Below are positions 1 to 11,293 of a stretch of DNA of 64,000 bases, piece after piece. Position numbers and translations under genes: made by a program. Where the stretch lies: positions 108,598,001 through 108,662,000 of the forward strand of contig NC_060214.1 of assembly GCF_021130785.1 (NCBI RefSeq), in the 5' to 3' direction. The notes beneath the pieces were generated by a model. It was not told where the DNA came from, ran no database searches, and saw nothing but the letters and a program-made list of their open reading frames with translations. Origin of the DNA: Homalodisca vitripennis. Lineage: Eukaryota > Arthropoda > Insecta > Hemiptera > Cicadellidae. Positions within the stretch are counted from its first letter, which is position 1, and each line of letters starts with the position of its first letter.

Positions 1-675
1 ACAGGAAAACAGTATCCCAAATTATTGAGTAACTTGTCACTTTATTTTTGTTGTTCTACTATGGATAAATTGATCAATAATACAGCAGATGTAACCTTGG
101 CAACCTATCGAAAGAGACGTTCCGGGAATCACTCCTGCAATAAGTTGCATCTATTTTCCTGAATGATACTGGCAATGCAGCTGCATTCAACGTACGCTCA
201 ATTAAATTACTTCATATTCTTAGTATGTAGAGCACAAAGGTAGGGCTGAATATACAATATCACTTTGGAGAATATTCCATTTATTTGATCGTTAAATATT
301 CAAATTATCCTTAGTATAGAGAACATATTGTAAGAAGTGAACACGTGGGTTAATTTTCCAAAATAGATGGAAATGTAAGATAATATTCATGGAATCAGAT
401 AGAGAGGGAATTATCAAAGTCGAAGAGTTAAGCCTGCTATTCTCCTTTATGTCTATAACTTTGAGTTCTCCACAATTCCATATTTAATGCAGTAGCATAA
501 AGATGGCCTGTAACAATGTACTTCATGCAGTTGTATGACCTTATTTTAAATCGTAAAATCATGAGATTTGGCTAATTTTAAATTTATCTAATATTAACAA
601 AGTGGCGTCTGTTGAAAATATTTTATGTCAAACAAAAACAAAACCCGTATAAAAATGTACCAGACACCAACTACT
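1..675. other. AT-rich intergenic DNA, nothing recognised
   Basis: Both strands were read for coding similarity, tRNA-like boxes and inverted repeats. No open frame has recognisable protein character and no structured repeat is evident. Confidence 0.6.
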
Positions 676-905
676 GTAATTTCATCCAACGGTACTTGTG
701 TCAACGAAATCAGTTAGTGCATAAGCGAGCATGACCACTTTAAAAGTACGCTTGCACAAGCCGAGAGCAACAAACATTTTGTCTTTTCATATCCATCAGC
801 TGTTTTACATAAGTTTGACAATTTTTACAAGATGCAAACTATTTTTTATCTTTTATAACAATTCCAACGGTACTTGTTTCAACAAAATCCATCACTGCAT
901 AAGGA
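676..905 (+). repeat. Dispersed repeat family R1 (CCAACGGTACTTG), two partial copies
   Basis: Two partial copies of a roughly 100 bp unit starting near CCAACGGTACTTGT and followed by CAACGAAATC and a GCATAA segment (about 685-770 and 864-905). The same unit recurs at 8.6-9.05 kb. Family identity is unknown. The 61-residue frame crossing it is not credible as a gene. Confidence 0.6.
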
Positions 906-3150
906 TAATGCATTAAATTTATTATAAATACTTATTCAAAATGTTATTCTGTTTTTCATATAAAGTGCATACGTTTTGAGGATTTAAATTATGAAATATC
1001 AGAAAGTATGAAATTCTTTTCTTAATAACCAATAAAAATACCAAAAATTTCTACCTAGACGTTTAGATGCATATTTTTCTACATTTAAAATGAGATATTA
1101 CCCAAAATTCTACAATGAAGGTGTTATGGGGTTATTATAGTGGCCACTTGTACAGATCTGAAGTAAAGTACTCATTTACAACTGATGGGGGAAGGTGTCA
1201 AGGTGATGCAATTCACTTTTTAAAATCTCAAGAGAGTATCATCCGAGGGTTTCAAGAGGTTTATAAAAAATTATTAATAAAGAAGTTCGCCAGTGAACAA
1301 CAACATCCCAGAAAGAAGGAAACGAGAAGTCGAAATTACCTTGAATTTGATATATATCCGTTCTAACACTGAATAAAAAAGTTGTACTTGAATTCTTCAA
1401 GCAAACTTTGGTAGAATGAGAGTCTCAAGGTCGACAAGACAATAATTAGCGTCGACGGATGCTGGTGTGTACCATGTGGTGACGAGCTCGGTTACGACCT
1501 TGGTACTTGTTAGTCAGCTGTTGTCAAGGTCACGGCTCTGTTATGTCACGCCATTATGGTACCGTCTGTCAGCCGCTGTAAACAGCTCTGCTACTGGGAC
1601 ATCGTATTTTCCCACGAAATGTCTGCGAATGATCAATCTTAATTTAGCAAGGGCTTTCTTTGGTTAGAGATGTCTAGCTTAAAACTGAAGTTCTGTCAAT
1701 TCAAACATTGTGTTTATTCGCTTTAAAATAGGAATTAATAATTCAAAAATATACAATCGTGTTTCCATCACAATTAAATGTAACTGTTCATAATTATACA
1801 GTTTCCAACATTGCCTTTACGTTCCGCTTTGGAAAATAATAACGAAAATAATATTAAAATATGCTCAGTTAACATATAGTTCGCCTTAAACATTTCTAGT
1901 AGCTTCAAGAATCCTCTGGCCTCTTGTAGTAAAATGTATAACTACTTTAATAAATTAACACAATACAAATTTATGTCAAATTACTATAAAAATAATGTTT
2001 TATATGTCAAAATGAGTGTAAATTTTCGTTCGGTTTGCCCTTTTTTATTGAAATGAAAAACAATTTTAGTATTTGAAACAAATTAGTATTTGAAAAAACT
2101 TTAGTTTAATCTTGTGTATATAGTTTCTGTATAATTCAATAATAACATAAAAGTGAGAAATTATTGAAAACTATTTAATAAAATATTAAAATATTTTCAG
2201 TATAATTTAATTTTCTTGTTAAATTAATTACAAAAGATCATGATCGATTGAGTTAATTGATTTTATACAAAAAAAAAACCAGTCAGTAAACTTTATTTTG
2301 TGAAAAAATTGTTGTGCACTATAAATAAAATGAAAATGAAAATACAAAGATGTGCTGGAATTGCTATCAAAACGTACTCTCACGAAAAGGAATTGCTTTC
2401 TGGAAATGTTCAGTGGGAAATTAATGAAAGCTTTATAATCCTTATGTATATCTTAGCGCCAATCTACATAAATGCTTTCCCTTGTTTAATAATTAACATG
2501 TAACAACCTGAAGTAGCCATCATGTGGACACAGTTGTTTCACAGATCATAGTCACCTGATAATATTAATCTGGGCTGAGACAGGTGATAAATGTTATCAA
2601 AATTCTGAAAACAGAATAAGGTTAAATCTGCTGATTACTAAAACTTAGCAGTAGCAATGATTCGGCTTGTAAGTATAATACTCGGCGAAACGAATCTACG
2701 TTGGACGAACAATAATAATCTCAAGTAAAGTAAAATGATTCCAAGAATAAGAACCAGACTTGAACATTACTGATATAGCTGAAAAATATTATTATTTTGT
2801 TAGTTATCATTTCGGTTATTTTATTAAACGCCAAGAGATATGTGAGATGTACGTGCTGCCGTCTATATTTACCAGAGAAGGCTTGAGATCATACGTACAT
2901 TTGCCTGACGTGTGCAGCATGTGTTTTGCACTCATGTGGATCGTGCTCGTGTTGACCGCTCTGGACTTTATTTCTTATTTACTTATTTCCCAGAAGTTTA
3001 GCTATGGTGTAACGATTAACAATGGACAAAGAAGAGCTTAAATTTACTGTAAATATAACAGAAATAAAAGATAAATACACAAAGGCAATTCTTACCAAAT
3101 GTGAGCTTTCAGTTATATATTTAATATTTTGACCTATACTTGTTTCGCTG
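906..3150. other. Intergenic DNA, no gene supported
   Basis: AT-rich sequence with only short chance frames. The longest, 93 codons at 2760-3041 and 83 codons at 1115-1366, show no motif or compositional sign of coding. No tRNA boxes or long inverted repeats were seen. Confidence 0.5.
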
Positions 3151-3706
3151 CCAAGTTTTAGATTTGTACATCCATCAATATAAGTCGCCTTGTTTCGATT
3201 CTCATACTTGTGCATGCTTAACCTTATTCTTTGTTTGAAGTTTGTTATTGACGATGGAAGGTTTGAAAAGATTACAGGATTTCGGACATTTGCCATCGTT
3301 ATATGTTACAAAAGGTACAACGTTTCGATGATTAGAATCTCTCCTCTTCGTCAGGTGGGGGGGGGGGGCATTAACACATACAAAAATAAAGAACAGAAAG
3401 AAGAAAAGAAGGGAAAGAAAAGGGTTCTTGAAGTATAGTCCAAGCGTTGTCACTGTACAAAAAGCAAGTCCCGAATACAAGTCACGGAGTACGGGCATCA
3501 CAATCACACATCACACCAGCCTCCCTCCACCTGACGAAGAGGGTAGTGTCCAATCCTCGAAACGTTGTGTTATACCTTTTGTAACAAGTAACGATGGCAA
3601 ATATGCAAAATCCTGTCACCCTTAACCTTAAACTCGTATCTTGAGTTTTTAGACACCTGACGAAGGATAAATTCTAGTCCTCGAAACATAATGTTCTGTA
3701 ACACAT
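3151..3706. repeat. Inverted pair of repeat family R2 with CTGAMGAA...GAAAC hairpin motifs
   Basis: A minus-strand unit (about 3221-3357) and a plus-strand unit (about 3529-3625) are inverted relative to each other. Both read outward from CACCTGACGAAG through GAAACGTTGT and TACCTTTTGTAAC to ACGATGGCAAAT. The plus copy contains CTGACGAA (3531-3538), a GAGG/CCTC stem and GAAAC (3559-3563). A third motif, CTGACGAA at 3657, follows. Related units occur at 10.8-11.3, 12.05 and 39.2 kb. Open frames here are chance readings of the repeat. Confidence 0.65.
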
Positions 3707-3724
3707 AACTAAAACACTACCTAT

Positions 3725-4425
3725 CCAGGTTATGATGATGGCTTATTACAGCTTGATCTATCCAAATCTCACCTAAGGACTAGTGCTGTGGGGTGCATGT
3801 GCAAGTAACTAATATTTAAGAGCGTTCAAGCTTAAAAAATACGAGCGATACGCATCATTGCAAATTAAAATTAAGAGAGTCGTGCAGGCCAGTTTTCAAA
3901 AGATTGCAACTGTTGACTCTGCCAAGTCTCTAAATTTTAGAAATAACGCCATATTGTATGTTTAAATGTAACTTATCCAACGGATGGGATGTTGACTCGT
4001 ACGAGACTAGAGGCAGAGAAAACTACCTAACCGGGAGACACAGGACGGTCGTAGTTCGTGAACTTTTGCCCTCACAGGCAGGGGTTCATCCCATCAATCT
4101 CGCCAAATTACAGTAAATTAAAAATTCGCCTACGCTAAAGCATTTATTTAAAACTCGTTTGAAACGCTGTTTAGTGACCAACGCTTTTTATAGCGTGAAC
4201 GAGTTTATGGCTTATAACTGAGAGACCGCACAATCAGAAGACTTGCTCTCGAATTGAGGTGGGAAACAATTGACGATGAATGGAGCAGAGTGAGTGGCAA
4301 AATCTATGTATAAATGAGGGTTCGATTTGGTAGGTTTGTCAAAATTGTTAGAAACTTGACGTTTGCTACACAAATATACTTTTTGTATGTGCAGTAAATA
4401 TTTGATTATTGATTATTGACTACTA
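3725..4425 (+). pseudogene. Decayed non-LTR retrotransposon, C-terminal end of ORF2 and 3' tail
   Basis: Frames interrupted by stops and shifts read like the C-terminal end of a Jockey/CR1-type LINE ORF2. Examples are TYGL.LWG near 3760, TRGRENYLTGRHRT near 4005-4045, and a run resembling KAF..RLKR..V...FYSV.EFM to about 4215. The sequence ends in a short GATTATT-type tail (about 4398-4420), which matches the simple-repeat tails of such LINEs. No upstream reverse-transcriptase core is present, so the copy is 5' truncated and non-functional. Confidence 0.6.
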
Positions 4426-6044
4426 GATCGGATGGAAAATGTCCGAAATCCATTTTTTCTTTCACAGTACAATAGAGCAGCCCGCGGGGTTTAAAAGGGG
4501 ATTACAACGCAACAACCACCTTAGGACTATTTTCGTACGGGTTGCTGTAGTTGTAGAACCATTGAATCTACTAGTTGTAGAAAGTACCATTAAAATTACC
4601 AGTTTGATGAGCCAGTGAATTTAATAGTTATAAAATCTCATTTTACTAGTTGTAGTTTCATTAAATTTATTACTTACTAAACCACTAACTTACTTATTCT
4701 CTCAGAATGTGTATGGTCGAATTGTGCGGATAAGACTTTGGGCACATATTAATTCAAATAGAAAAACGCGTCATAAATAATAAGACGTCGATGAGGTTAA
4801 GTTTCAATTCACAAGTGTTAATGTTTATTTTTCATTATTTAAGATTGTTGTTCATTATTTTTATGTTTACGCAAGTTTCGGACTGTTTTTCGTTTCTTTC
4901 ATGTTATATGTTGCTGGTTAAATATTGTTATTTTTTTCATATGGTAATTTGTCTAATTGTTTTATAACTTTTTTTTCTTATGACACGTCACAAATGTATT
5001 ACTGTTGCTCGTTTAGATATTCAACAATTTATTATTGTCTTTGTCTTTTTACCTATCCGTTGATTGCTTGTTAACTAACTCATATTTCTTACTTATTCGT
5101 TGTTTTGTTGATTATTTATTTTTAACACTTTTTGTTATTTAACTATATAAGTAAATATTATTAGTGTTATTAATAGTTTATACTCTTTTGACCTTTTAAC
5201 TTATTTAATTGTACTACTAGTGTAATTCTGTTGGGAGAATAAATAAATAATTTGCTTGAGCTGTTTATTGTTTTAAATATTAAAATAGAAAATTAAAATA
5301 GCACAAGTTTGTATAAATTCACAAAATCGGAAGACGAGACGCAGTCTCAGTATGGATTTAAGGTGAGCTTGTTCTCGCACCTTCGAAAGAAGGCCACGAT
5401 GGCTATAAGTGATAGGTTTCAAGTCGAGAGAAATCACTAAATATAGCTTCGAGATCTGACATAACCGGAGTTAAGTAACTAGCGTTTAATCTGCACAGAA
5501 TTGGGGCCAAGGATAGGTAGAGCATTGCAGCAATTGGCTGAGTACTGATAGCAAACTCGGTATCAACAAGAGGTCAAGAGCAGCCTCGCAACAGCGGGGT
5601 CGCCTGGAGGTCACAGAATGACTTCTTCCGGTCAGCGGTCAGCGACTATAGGTACAGTAGTGGGCATAGCCGGCCGAACTAGACAGACATTAAGTCCATA
5701 CTCCAGTTATTTGTAGGTGAGGTATTTCAGATATTCGAGGCGTTGAGGTTGACTAAGTCATTTCCAATTGGGATTAACTATAAATTGGCTTGGATGGATA
5801 TAAATGGAAATCTATTGTCTTTGTCGATAAAGCTTTCTAGAGAACATATGCCAATTCCTAGAGTTCTAGGATTTGGGGCTCACAGCCCTATAGACTGCCC
5901 TCTGAGTCACCGATTGGTATTCCCAATGTGCATTTTACAGTTTTATTATATTCTGTTCTGGATTCTGGATTCTTGTTCTGTTCAGTTAAGTTTAATATAC
6001 GTGTGTTCCAAATTTTATGCGCATTGAAGGGATTTTGGAAACTA
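4426..6044. other. Intergenic DNA with a possible 5S-rRNA-like stretch
   Basis: No gene is supported. A region near 5385-5530 has a faint likeness to 5S rRNA internal control sequence (for example GAGTTAAGTAAC after GATCTGAC), followed by a GCC...GGATAGG segment. It is too diverged to call. The 94-codon frame at 5743-6027 has no recognisable features. Confidence 0.4.
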
Positions 6045-7120
6045 TGACACATACAGTCACTCCCTTCGCTCAATGTAGATTTTTTTGTCACACCTTTCAA
6101 AATGCTCTCTTATTAGTACTTATAACCTGTTTTTAGATCAAATCCGTTTGAAATTTCTTTGGCTATTTAATATTATAATAACAACAATTGTAATGCCCGC
6201 AACGAGGTGGTGCTGAGTTCAAGTCAATTTTTGACCCATTAAAATTACCCGTTTTTTACATAATGAAAAGAAAGTAGTTTTGTTACTTATTTCAAAAATA
6301 CCATGTATGTTATACTTTCCTAAAAAATTTTAAAAAATTCTGCTGGTCCACACGTTTACAAGCCTTGGCGCTATTGCATTTTTTTAAATCGCTAAACAAA
6401 GTTTATACACGAAGAGCAACATGTAGTATTTAAATCGTGGGATGTCCGTGATTCAGAGAAGGGGCCATACTGAAAACCTTTTGCATTGCGAAAACTTTTA
6501 CATTTCACGTTTTTTACTTTACGTTTACATTTTTAGTTAGAGTAAAATAAGTTGTGTGAAAACTTTTAATTAGTTGTTTGATTATTTGTACATATTAATT
6601 TTTATTTCTTATAAGATTATAAAATATAATACAATTTTAAATTAACATGCTATTTTGCTAATCAATCGCAAAAATGTCAGTATGAGTCATTTTTAAACTG
6701 ACCTTGTTATCTATTTCTTGTGTTTCACTAAACAGCTGATTCCAACACTATGTGCTGTGAAAATCAGACAGGTTTACCAACCATTCGAATAGTGTATTAA
6801 AAATTCCCTTCAAACACCATACAAAAAACGGGGTTTATTAATTAATTAACGAAACCCACCTGAAAAGTGTAACATATAAGTGAAAATCCTACTTTCGTTT
6901 GATTAAGTAAAACATGAATCGTTGTATTAAAATAATTTACTTGGACCCGACACCACCTGCTTGGTAGTTTTGAAAAAGTTTTATATATTTTAAAACTAAA
7001 AACATGTTATACTATTTCATATAAGAAATGTTTCATTATAGGTACTAATAAAAGAGCTCTAACATTTTGAAAGTTTTGACTAAACACAGATTTTTGAGCG
7101 CAGCGAGTGAACGACGCAAG
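6045..7120. mobile_element. Diverged long-TIR foldback element (non-coding)
   Basis: The left arm (about 6045-6310) and right arm (about 6855-7120) are imperfect inverted copies. Shared landmarks, read inward, are TCACTC..CGCTCAA, AGATTTTT/AAATCTGTG, CTTTCAAAATG, CTCTTATTAGTACTTATAA, AGGTGGTG and GAAAGTAG. The outer parts align best. The internal 500 bp carries no recognisable transposase. This is the structure of a foldback or MITE derivative of a DNA transposon. Target duplications were not resolved. Confidence 0.6.
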
Positions 7121-7124
7121 CAAT

Positions 7125-7812
7125 AATTAAAAAATAAGAATAAGAAATATTTTATTCCAAACTTTGTACAATTTTACAATAAATGAAATACTAGCCATCT
7201 AAACAAGTAGCGATGGCTAGTGCAAAGATAACTTAACTATGAGTTTTACACTGACAGTCAGTCTACATAACTATCTTCTCGTGTATCTGGTCGACACCAC
7301 AGCACTCGCAATCTATGCTTGAAAAAATAAGTCTTTATACAAAAATAGTATATACTTTAAAAAAATAATAAACTTAAAATTAAATTAAAGTATTACACCA
7401 CAGAATTGTTTCATCAACCACTTCTAAGTGAAAAAAGATACTCTATTTTACATACAAATTAAAGTGTGGAAAATAACTCAATCTAATGATACCTGTTTCT
7501 ATCTATTCTACCTGTTTTTATTTGCAGCTTACGATAAAATTGTAAATAAATAACTTACGTCATCTTTAGTCAATAACCATTTTCTAATTTTAGCCAAAAA
7601 CTGTCTGCAGTTTTTATTGTTTATTTTAACGAAATTTGGCAATTGATTGTAAATTTTGGGGCCCAAAAAAATTAAACTCTTTTTGAAAATCGATTTTTTT
7701 ACTTTAGGATGAGTGTAGAGCCCGCGAGCCACACTTCTAGTATTGTTATAGGCTCTGTCGATGACATAATTTCCACTTCTATTAAAAAATATGTTTAAGA
7801 CTTTGTAGAAAA
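7125..7812 (-). pseudogene. 5'-truncated non-LTR retrotransposon (ORF2 C-terminus plus 3' UTR)
   Basis: On the minus strand a frame open through 7812-7529 contains GNYVIDRAYNNTRSVARG and FLGPKIYNQLPNFVK. This resembles the last part of insect LINE ORF2 proteins, where a ...P.IYN.LP... segment precedes a basic tail. About 390 bp of AT-rich 3' UTR follows, then a tail with two TTCTTA units near 7130-7145. No endonuclease or reverse-transcriptase core is present, so this is an old 5'-truncated insertion. Confidence 0.6.
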
Positions 7813-8579
7813 ATAAATGACTTAAGGGAAGAATCTTTAAGTGGTTGTTAAAAACTTAACCACATCGATATTTTTGGTCTTGTTATTACGTACAACTTTG
7901 TCCATTTAATCCTTGCTGTAACTCTTATAGTTTCCATGATCCCTTCAGAGTACACAAAATTTGGAACACACTGTATATGTGATGTTTATATGAAGTTCCA
8001 GTAATAACATACAAATTCTATATTAAAATTATTGTACTATGATTTAAACTTTTTAGACGATTTTTTTCTATAAGGTCTCAACAGGGCCTTCTTAAATCTT
8101 TTTTTTCGTTGACTGTCTCTGCGGTAACTCTGGATAAAAAGTACAAGTGGTTCGAATCACAATTTGTAGGTTCCTCTTAATTCAAAGAAGAATCCTATTG
8201 GTTTTGCGGTACAAAAGGCCGCCGAGCAGTCCGACCGTTAGAGGAATGAATTTTATTAAAAACGTTGTAAAAATTGTAACTTGGTACACAGGTTCCTATT
8301 AGTCCAAGGAAAAATTTGAATGATTTTTGCGGTGAAAGATTTAAAGGACAGACGTCCAGCTTCTGTCCTTTCGTTTGTCCGTCATAACTATCGGTAGAAA
8401 GGTCCTTGATAGAAACTTAGTTAATAATTTTCTTGGTCTAATGAAGAACTGCATTGATTTTGGGGTTAAAAAGGTAATAAGGTAGTCTATCCGTCAGTAT
8501 ATCCATATGAGAGATGACTCTTTCATTACGTTCTGTTGGAACTGTACGTAAGCTTCATGTCAGTGCATTAGTTTTTGAT
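7813..8579. other. Intergenic DNA with degenerate short tandem repeats
   Basis: From about 8075 to 8500 the text repeats loosely around GGTTCCTNTTANTCCAAGGAAGAA, a TGATTTTTGCGGT stretch, and a CAGTCCGTC-like segment. This is compatible with a decayed minisatellite. A related fragment appears near 9440-9510. No gene was seen. Confidence 0.45.
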
Positions 8580-9060
8580 AGTTTTAAAATATTTATTAGA
8601 CATCAACAGTTTGAGAAATTTCAAAACCATTCCAACGGTACTTGTTTCAACGAAAACCATCAATGCTTAAGCAATCATGACCACTTTAAAGGTACTCTTG
8701 CACAAGCCGGAGCAGGAAACAATTTAAATTTTGATTGGCATCGGGCGTATTTCATAGGTTATGAAAATATGCAACGTACCAACTAAATAGTTGGTATGTT
8801 GTTGGTTTTATAACAATTTCGACGGTACTAGACATCAAACTGTTTGAGCAATTTCAAAACAATTCCAACGGTACTTGTTTCAACGAAATCCGTCAACGCA
8901 TAAACGAGCACGACCACCTTAAGTACACTTAACACAAGCCAGGAGCAGCAAACAACTGTTACCTCTCAACTGTGACATGTTTGGCGCTCCCAGCTTGTGC
9001 AACCGTATCTTTAAAGTGACCATTCTTTGAAACAAGTGCCGTTGGAATTGTAATTAAATT
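8580..9060. repeat. Dispersed repeat family R1, two direct copies and one inverted copy
   Basis: Direct copies of the R1 unit lie near 8628-8720 and 8865-8960; both contain CCAACGGTACTTGTTTCAA, then a GACCAC..AAGTAC segment and CACAAGCC. An inverted copy lies near 8985-9055 (CTTGTGCAACCG, AAAGTGACCATTCTTTGAAA). The arrangement suggests a decayed foldback or nested insertion of the same element. Confidence 0.65.
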
Positions 9061-9524
9061 GTTCAAATAGACAGTGTCCAGTAACGTTTTATAACTATAC
9101 TGGGTTTTTTGTTATTTTAGTTTAACAATTTTTATCAGACGCCATTTTGATAATATTAAAGAAAATTACACATTGTTTAAAAAAAAGTCCTCTTATCTAT
9201 TTAAATCTATGTGACAAATTTGTTTTTTAAGCTTAACTAGTTTTAGAGATAACTTTTTTTATAAAATAATACAAAATGGTGGCTAGCGACTAAACAAGAC
9301 ATTTCCAACATATATTTATATGCCATTCTTGTTTTAATTTATGATTACTATCAGTCACAGAAGTTTGTGACATCCTTTTGTGAATGGCCTGTATTTATAT
9401 TCTAAAACCTTGGAATTTGGAGCATAATTTTTTATGAGTCTAAGAAGTAGTTTTAGGAGTAGTAGGTTTTGGGGTCAAAGGGACAAAGGGCAGTCCATCC
9501 TTCAGTCCGTATGAAGGATAACAG
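9061..9524. other. Intergenic DNA, nothing recognised
   Basis: AT-rich, with no open frames of note and no clear structure apart from a fragment (about 9440-9510) like the degenerate repeat at 8.1-8.5 kb. Confidence 0.5.
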
Positions 9525-10015
9525 AATCAGAATCAGAATCAGAAATAATTTATTTCGTTAATAACATATAAAGTTACATGAAATAAGTCATAGATAAAAT
9601 AGTACGTATATAAATATAACAATAACAATTAAATAAAATCAACAATCAAATAGTCAACATAGGTTATTTCACATGTTTGTGCAATATGACAGGAATTCTT
9701 GAACAGAATATGGGCATTTTTCAAGCAAAATAGTTTTAATGTTTTTTAGAAAAATTTGTGAGCTGGTTATGTTTTTCAGGTGCCGAGGCAGCGCGTTATA
9801 GAGCCGTAGAGCTGAATAGTGCATGCCCCTTTCGAAAATTGTCAATCTATGGATCGGGTAGACCATATTACCCCTGTGGCGGGTATCGTACTGATGATTA
9901 AAAGTGTTCTCTGCAAAAAGATGTGGGTTATTTTTGAAGAAAGTCAAAACTTCAAGTATATAGATGCTTGGAAGAGTGAGGAGATTCAGTTGCTGAAAAA
10001 AAGGCATAACCCTTT
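9525..10015 (-). pseudogene. 5'-truncated Jockey/CR1-like LINE, ORF2 C-terminus
   Basis: Minus strand, 112 codons (10007-9669). It reads LNLLTLPSIYILEVLTFFKN, then YDTRHRGN...HRLTIFERG, then ALRLYNALPRHLK. This is the characteristic order of the extreme C-terminus of Jockey-superfamily and CR1-like ORF2 proteins, downstream of the reverse transcriptase. A stop lies just 5' of this segment. The 3' end is a simple-repeat tail, GATTCT units on the minus strand, at about 9530-9550. The copy is a dead-on-arrival 5' truncation. Confidence 0.75.
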
Positions 10016-10829
10016 CATTATGTTCTATCCGTTATATCGGTTTAATGTTCCATTTCGATAACTTATTTACTATAATTATTTCAATATATTATTATATAAA
10101 AAGGTAGATTCTTTACACAGATGATTCAGAGCAACCAGATGACGGATTGCGGTGACCAGCTATAGTAGTGTACTTGTATGGTAAGGGAGTACAATCCTTC
10201 CACGAACAGACCATTGAAAGCGTAGTTATACCAGAGTGGTTTGAGGTTCTTGTAAAACTTTAGATCCTCTTAGTTTCTATGCTCACCGTTTCTATGTTCA
10301 TTGGTCAGAAAGACCCTTCAAAGCCAGTCACTTCGATCACCATCTGGATAGCATCTTGAAATCAGCTCATTGTCCAAACTTAAGTTGGTTAAACAATTCT
10401 TTTTGGCACAGGATAACACTAGTATTTATCACTTAAGCAAATCGATTTTGAATAACCACAATTTAAAAAGCTGTCTATTATCAAACTTTATCAAATTTTA
10501 TGTCTATTTTGCATAATTCATTGTGCGGTCTACCTACAAAGGCTGCAGTATTTGGTAGCCAAATCTGATGATTAGGCTAAATGGTTAGTAATAAAAGATT
10601 GTGTAAAGCTTTTTTCTGAGCGTTACGAATTAACATGTACACGGTACTTTCAGGTCTTAAACAGGCCATAATCTGGTACAGTATTTTGTTATGAAATATA
10701 AGATTGTAATGTACATAAGGTGCCTTATAATGTACCTGAAGTGGTTTCTTTGAGACCTAAATACATATATTGTACATAGTTAAGGAACTGATTTTAAGGA
10801 GTTTTTGAGTTTTATATTTAACTATTTTG
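10016..10829. other. Intergenic DNA, nothing recognised
   Basis: No coding similarity, RNA gene or strong repeat was seen on either strand. Confidence 0.5.
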
Positions 10830-11293
10830 AAGGAAACAGGGGTTTCCGGACATTTGCCATCGTTCAGTGACACACAAGATCAGGATCACTACGTTTCTAG
10901 ATCTGCAATCTGATCTCTTCCTCAGATAAACAACTAACCTAACACTTAATTACAAACTAGGTTAAAATAAACAAATCGTACCAGAGCGTTGTGACACGAG
11001 CAAGTCAGGAATCATAACCACCATGTTGTGTATCAACTTCACTAATTCTAAAACATAGCACTTAATAAAAAAACTAAACACAACACTAATTATCAAAACT
11101 GAACTATAGAATGCAGGCCCAATAGGTCTGCATTCGCCGACCAACCACCTACGCGTGTCACAACGCTAATGTTTGTAATTATGTGTTAAGTTAGTTATGT
11201 ACCTGAAGAAGATATCAGATTGCAGATCTCGAAACGTAGTGTAACTGATATTTTTGAATCACTGGCAATTCTAAGAAAAAATCCTGTTTCCTT
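10830..11293. mobile_element. Foldback element of family R2 (about 460 bp)
   Basis: The left arm (10830-about 10999) and right arm (about 11152-11293) are inverted copies. Landmarks are AAGGAAACAGG/CCTGTTTCCTT at the tips, ACTACGTTTC/GAAACGTAGT, GATCTGCAATCTGATCT and its complement, CTAACACTTAAT/ATGTGTTAAG, and GCGTTGTGACACG/CGTGTCACAACGC innermost. Each arm contains a CTGARGAA...GAAAC hairpin motif; the right one is CTGAAGAA at 11203-11210. The loop of about 150 bp encodes nothing recognisable. Confidence 0.7.

Noticed and set aside
3531..3563. Canonical hammerhead ribozyme call
   Set aside because: An extra A between CTGACGA and the stem departs from the consensus, and stems I and III were not established. 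Kept as hairpin motif only.
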